From Gammaproteobacteria bacterium (lineage in GTDB: Bacteria; Pseudomonadota; Gammaproteobacteria; Poriferisulfidales; Oxydemutatoraceae), in assembly GCA_007570905.1 (NCBI GenBank), contig RKSI01000158.1, forward strand, positions 1 through 5,859: a DNA stretch of 5,859 bases, read 5' to 3'. This document shows positions 5,177 through 5,859 of this stretch, piece by piece. The translations under genes were made by a program, and so were the position numbers. Numbering within the stretch: the stretch's first letter is position 1; each line of letters opens with the position of its first letter. The notes under the pieces are model-generated. The model did not search any database and was not told where the DNA came from. It saw only the letters and a program-made list of their open reading frames with translations.

Positions 5177-5859
5177 CGTTGCGCCGACAGTTGCCGCAGC
5201 ACCTCATCCGCCGCAGGCGCAGACGATGCCGGGTTCTGGCCAGTTATCAGGCCGCCCTCAACGGCGACGCACACCTGCCAGTCGGCGGCTTTCGTGTAGC
5301 GCCCGCCCAAACGCCTTAATTCGTCCTCCACCAGAAACGGCACGACGCCGGTCAGGCCCGCCGCCTCTTCCTCGGTGTTGGAAAAACCGGTAACAGCGCA
5401 GCCGCGCACCAGCGGCGAGCCGTCCGGCGCCGTGGCGCGCAGCAGCACGCACGGCCCGTGACAAACGGCGGCCACCGGCTTGCCGTCGCGGTGCATCGCC
5501 TCAATCAGCGCAATGGAGTCGGCGTCGCCGGCCAAATCCCACATCGGCCCGTGCCCGCCCGGATAAAACACGGCGTCGTAGTCGCCGGCGTTGATGTCAG
5601 ACAACTTCCAGGTCGCCGCCAGCGCCGCGCGCGCCGCGCCGTCGGCCTTGAAGCGCGTGACGGCGCCGGTCTGCATGTCCGGCGCGTCGCTTTTCGGGTC
5701 TTGCGGCGGCGCGCCGCCGGCAGGCGAGGCCAGCACAACCTCGGCGCCGGCGTCGCGGAACACATAATAAGGCGCCGCCAGTTCCTCCAGCCAGAACCCG
5801 GTCTTGCCGCCGCTGTCCCCCAACCGCTCATGCGAGGTCAGCACCATCAGTATTTTCAT
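5167..5859 (-). CDS. DJ-1/PfpI family protein (class I glutamine amidotransferase-like, Hsp31-like)
   Basis: This 230-residue member of the DJ-1/ThiJ/PfpI superfamily is probably cytoplasmic. The nucleophile elbow AVCHGP (131-136) places Cys133 followed by His134. TGFWLEELAAPYYVF (20-34) supplies the conserved acidic residue (Glu25 or Glu26) near the cysteine. YPGGHGPMWDL (99-109) is the oxyanion-side loop. TGFSNTEEEAAG (157-168), PFLVEDELRRLGG (174-186) and LITGQNPASS (204-213) are typical of the Hsp31-like subgroup. Relatives act as glyoxalase III or deglycase-type methylglyoxal detoxifiers, or as chaperones. The exact activity cannot be fixed from sequence. No separate amidotransferase partner is visible. 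The ATG is the first codon at the window edge, and the normal MKILMVLTSH opening supports it, but its promoter lies outside. The last residues (QRPG) and the stop are encoded by a repeated hairpin element. No intrinsic terminator follows, so some read-through toward hflK is possible. Confidence 0.93.
   Translation of the reverse strand: MKILMVLTSHERLGDSGGKTGFWLEELAAPYYVFRDAGAEVVLASPAGGAPPQDPKSDAPDMQTGAVTRFKADGAARAALAATWKLSDINAGDYDAVFYPGGHGPMWDLAGDADSIALIEAMHRDGKPVAAVCHGPCVLLRATAPDGSPLVRGCAVTGFSNTEEEAAGLTGVVPFLVEDELRRLGGRYTKAADWQVCVAVEGGLITGQNPASSAPAADEVLRQLSAQRPG

Noticed and set aside
5007..5207. Short minus-strand open frame through the repeat array with a repetitive peptide
   Set aside because: The repeated ESGGA..RRGCG-like peptide only reflects the DNA repeat. 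The unit spacings (68 and 75 bases) are not both multiples of three, so the frame is not kept between units.
4698..5393. Plus-strand open frame crossing the hflK start and the repeat array
   Set aside because: It is antisense to the hflK 5' end, the promoter and the DJ-1/PfpI 3' end. The proline- and alanine-rich repeats come from the hairpin DNA.

Overview
The window is GC-rich and almost fully coding, and every gene I can support lies on the minus strand. In transcription order, from the right edge to the left, these are: a DJ-1/PfpI-family protein, a roughly 270-bp intergenic stretch, hflK, hflC, a small DUF2065 membrane protein, hisZ and purA. The order hflK-hflC-DUF2065-hisZ-purA is the arrangement I know from many Gammaproteobacteria and, in part, Betaproteobacteria. 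The host is therefore most likely a GC-rich proteobacterium that uses the short-form HisG plus HisZ version of ATP phosphoribosyltransferase. I cannot name a genus from this sequence.

Right part (5167-5859): a complete DJ-1/PfpI protein whose start codon is exactly at the window edge. Middle (4895-5166): a non-coding stretch with three tandem copies of a two-hairpin repeat, the third of which runs into the stop codon of the DJ-1/PfpI gene. It also carries a very good sigma-70-type promoter for hflK, a further GCCCGG-stem hairpin at the predicted 5' end of the hflK mRNA, and an 11-bp tandem duplication directly before the hflK start. Left part (50-4894): the five-gene hflK-to-purA block. hflK and hflC overlap, DUF2065 and hisZ follow at gaps of about 30 bp, and purA follows after a 100-bp GC-rich gap. 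Weak hairpins follow purA at the window's left edge.

Functionally, HflK and HflC form the membrane SPFH complex that surrounds and modulates the FtsH protease. DUF2065 is their usual small membrane neighbour of unknown role. HisZ and PurA act in histidine and AMP synthesis, two pathways linked through ATP and AICAR. The protein-coding genes are ordinary housekeeping genes with their key residues intact. What is not ordinary is the repeat array between the DJ-1/PfpI gene and hflK, and the absence of hfq/hflX from the position directly upstream of hflK. I see no defence system, mobile element, tRNA, rRNA or CRISPR array.
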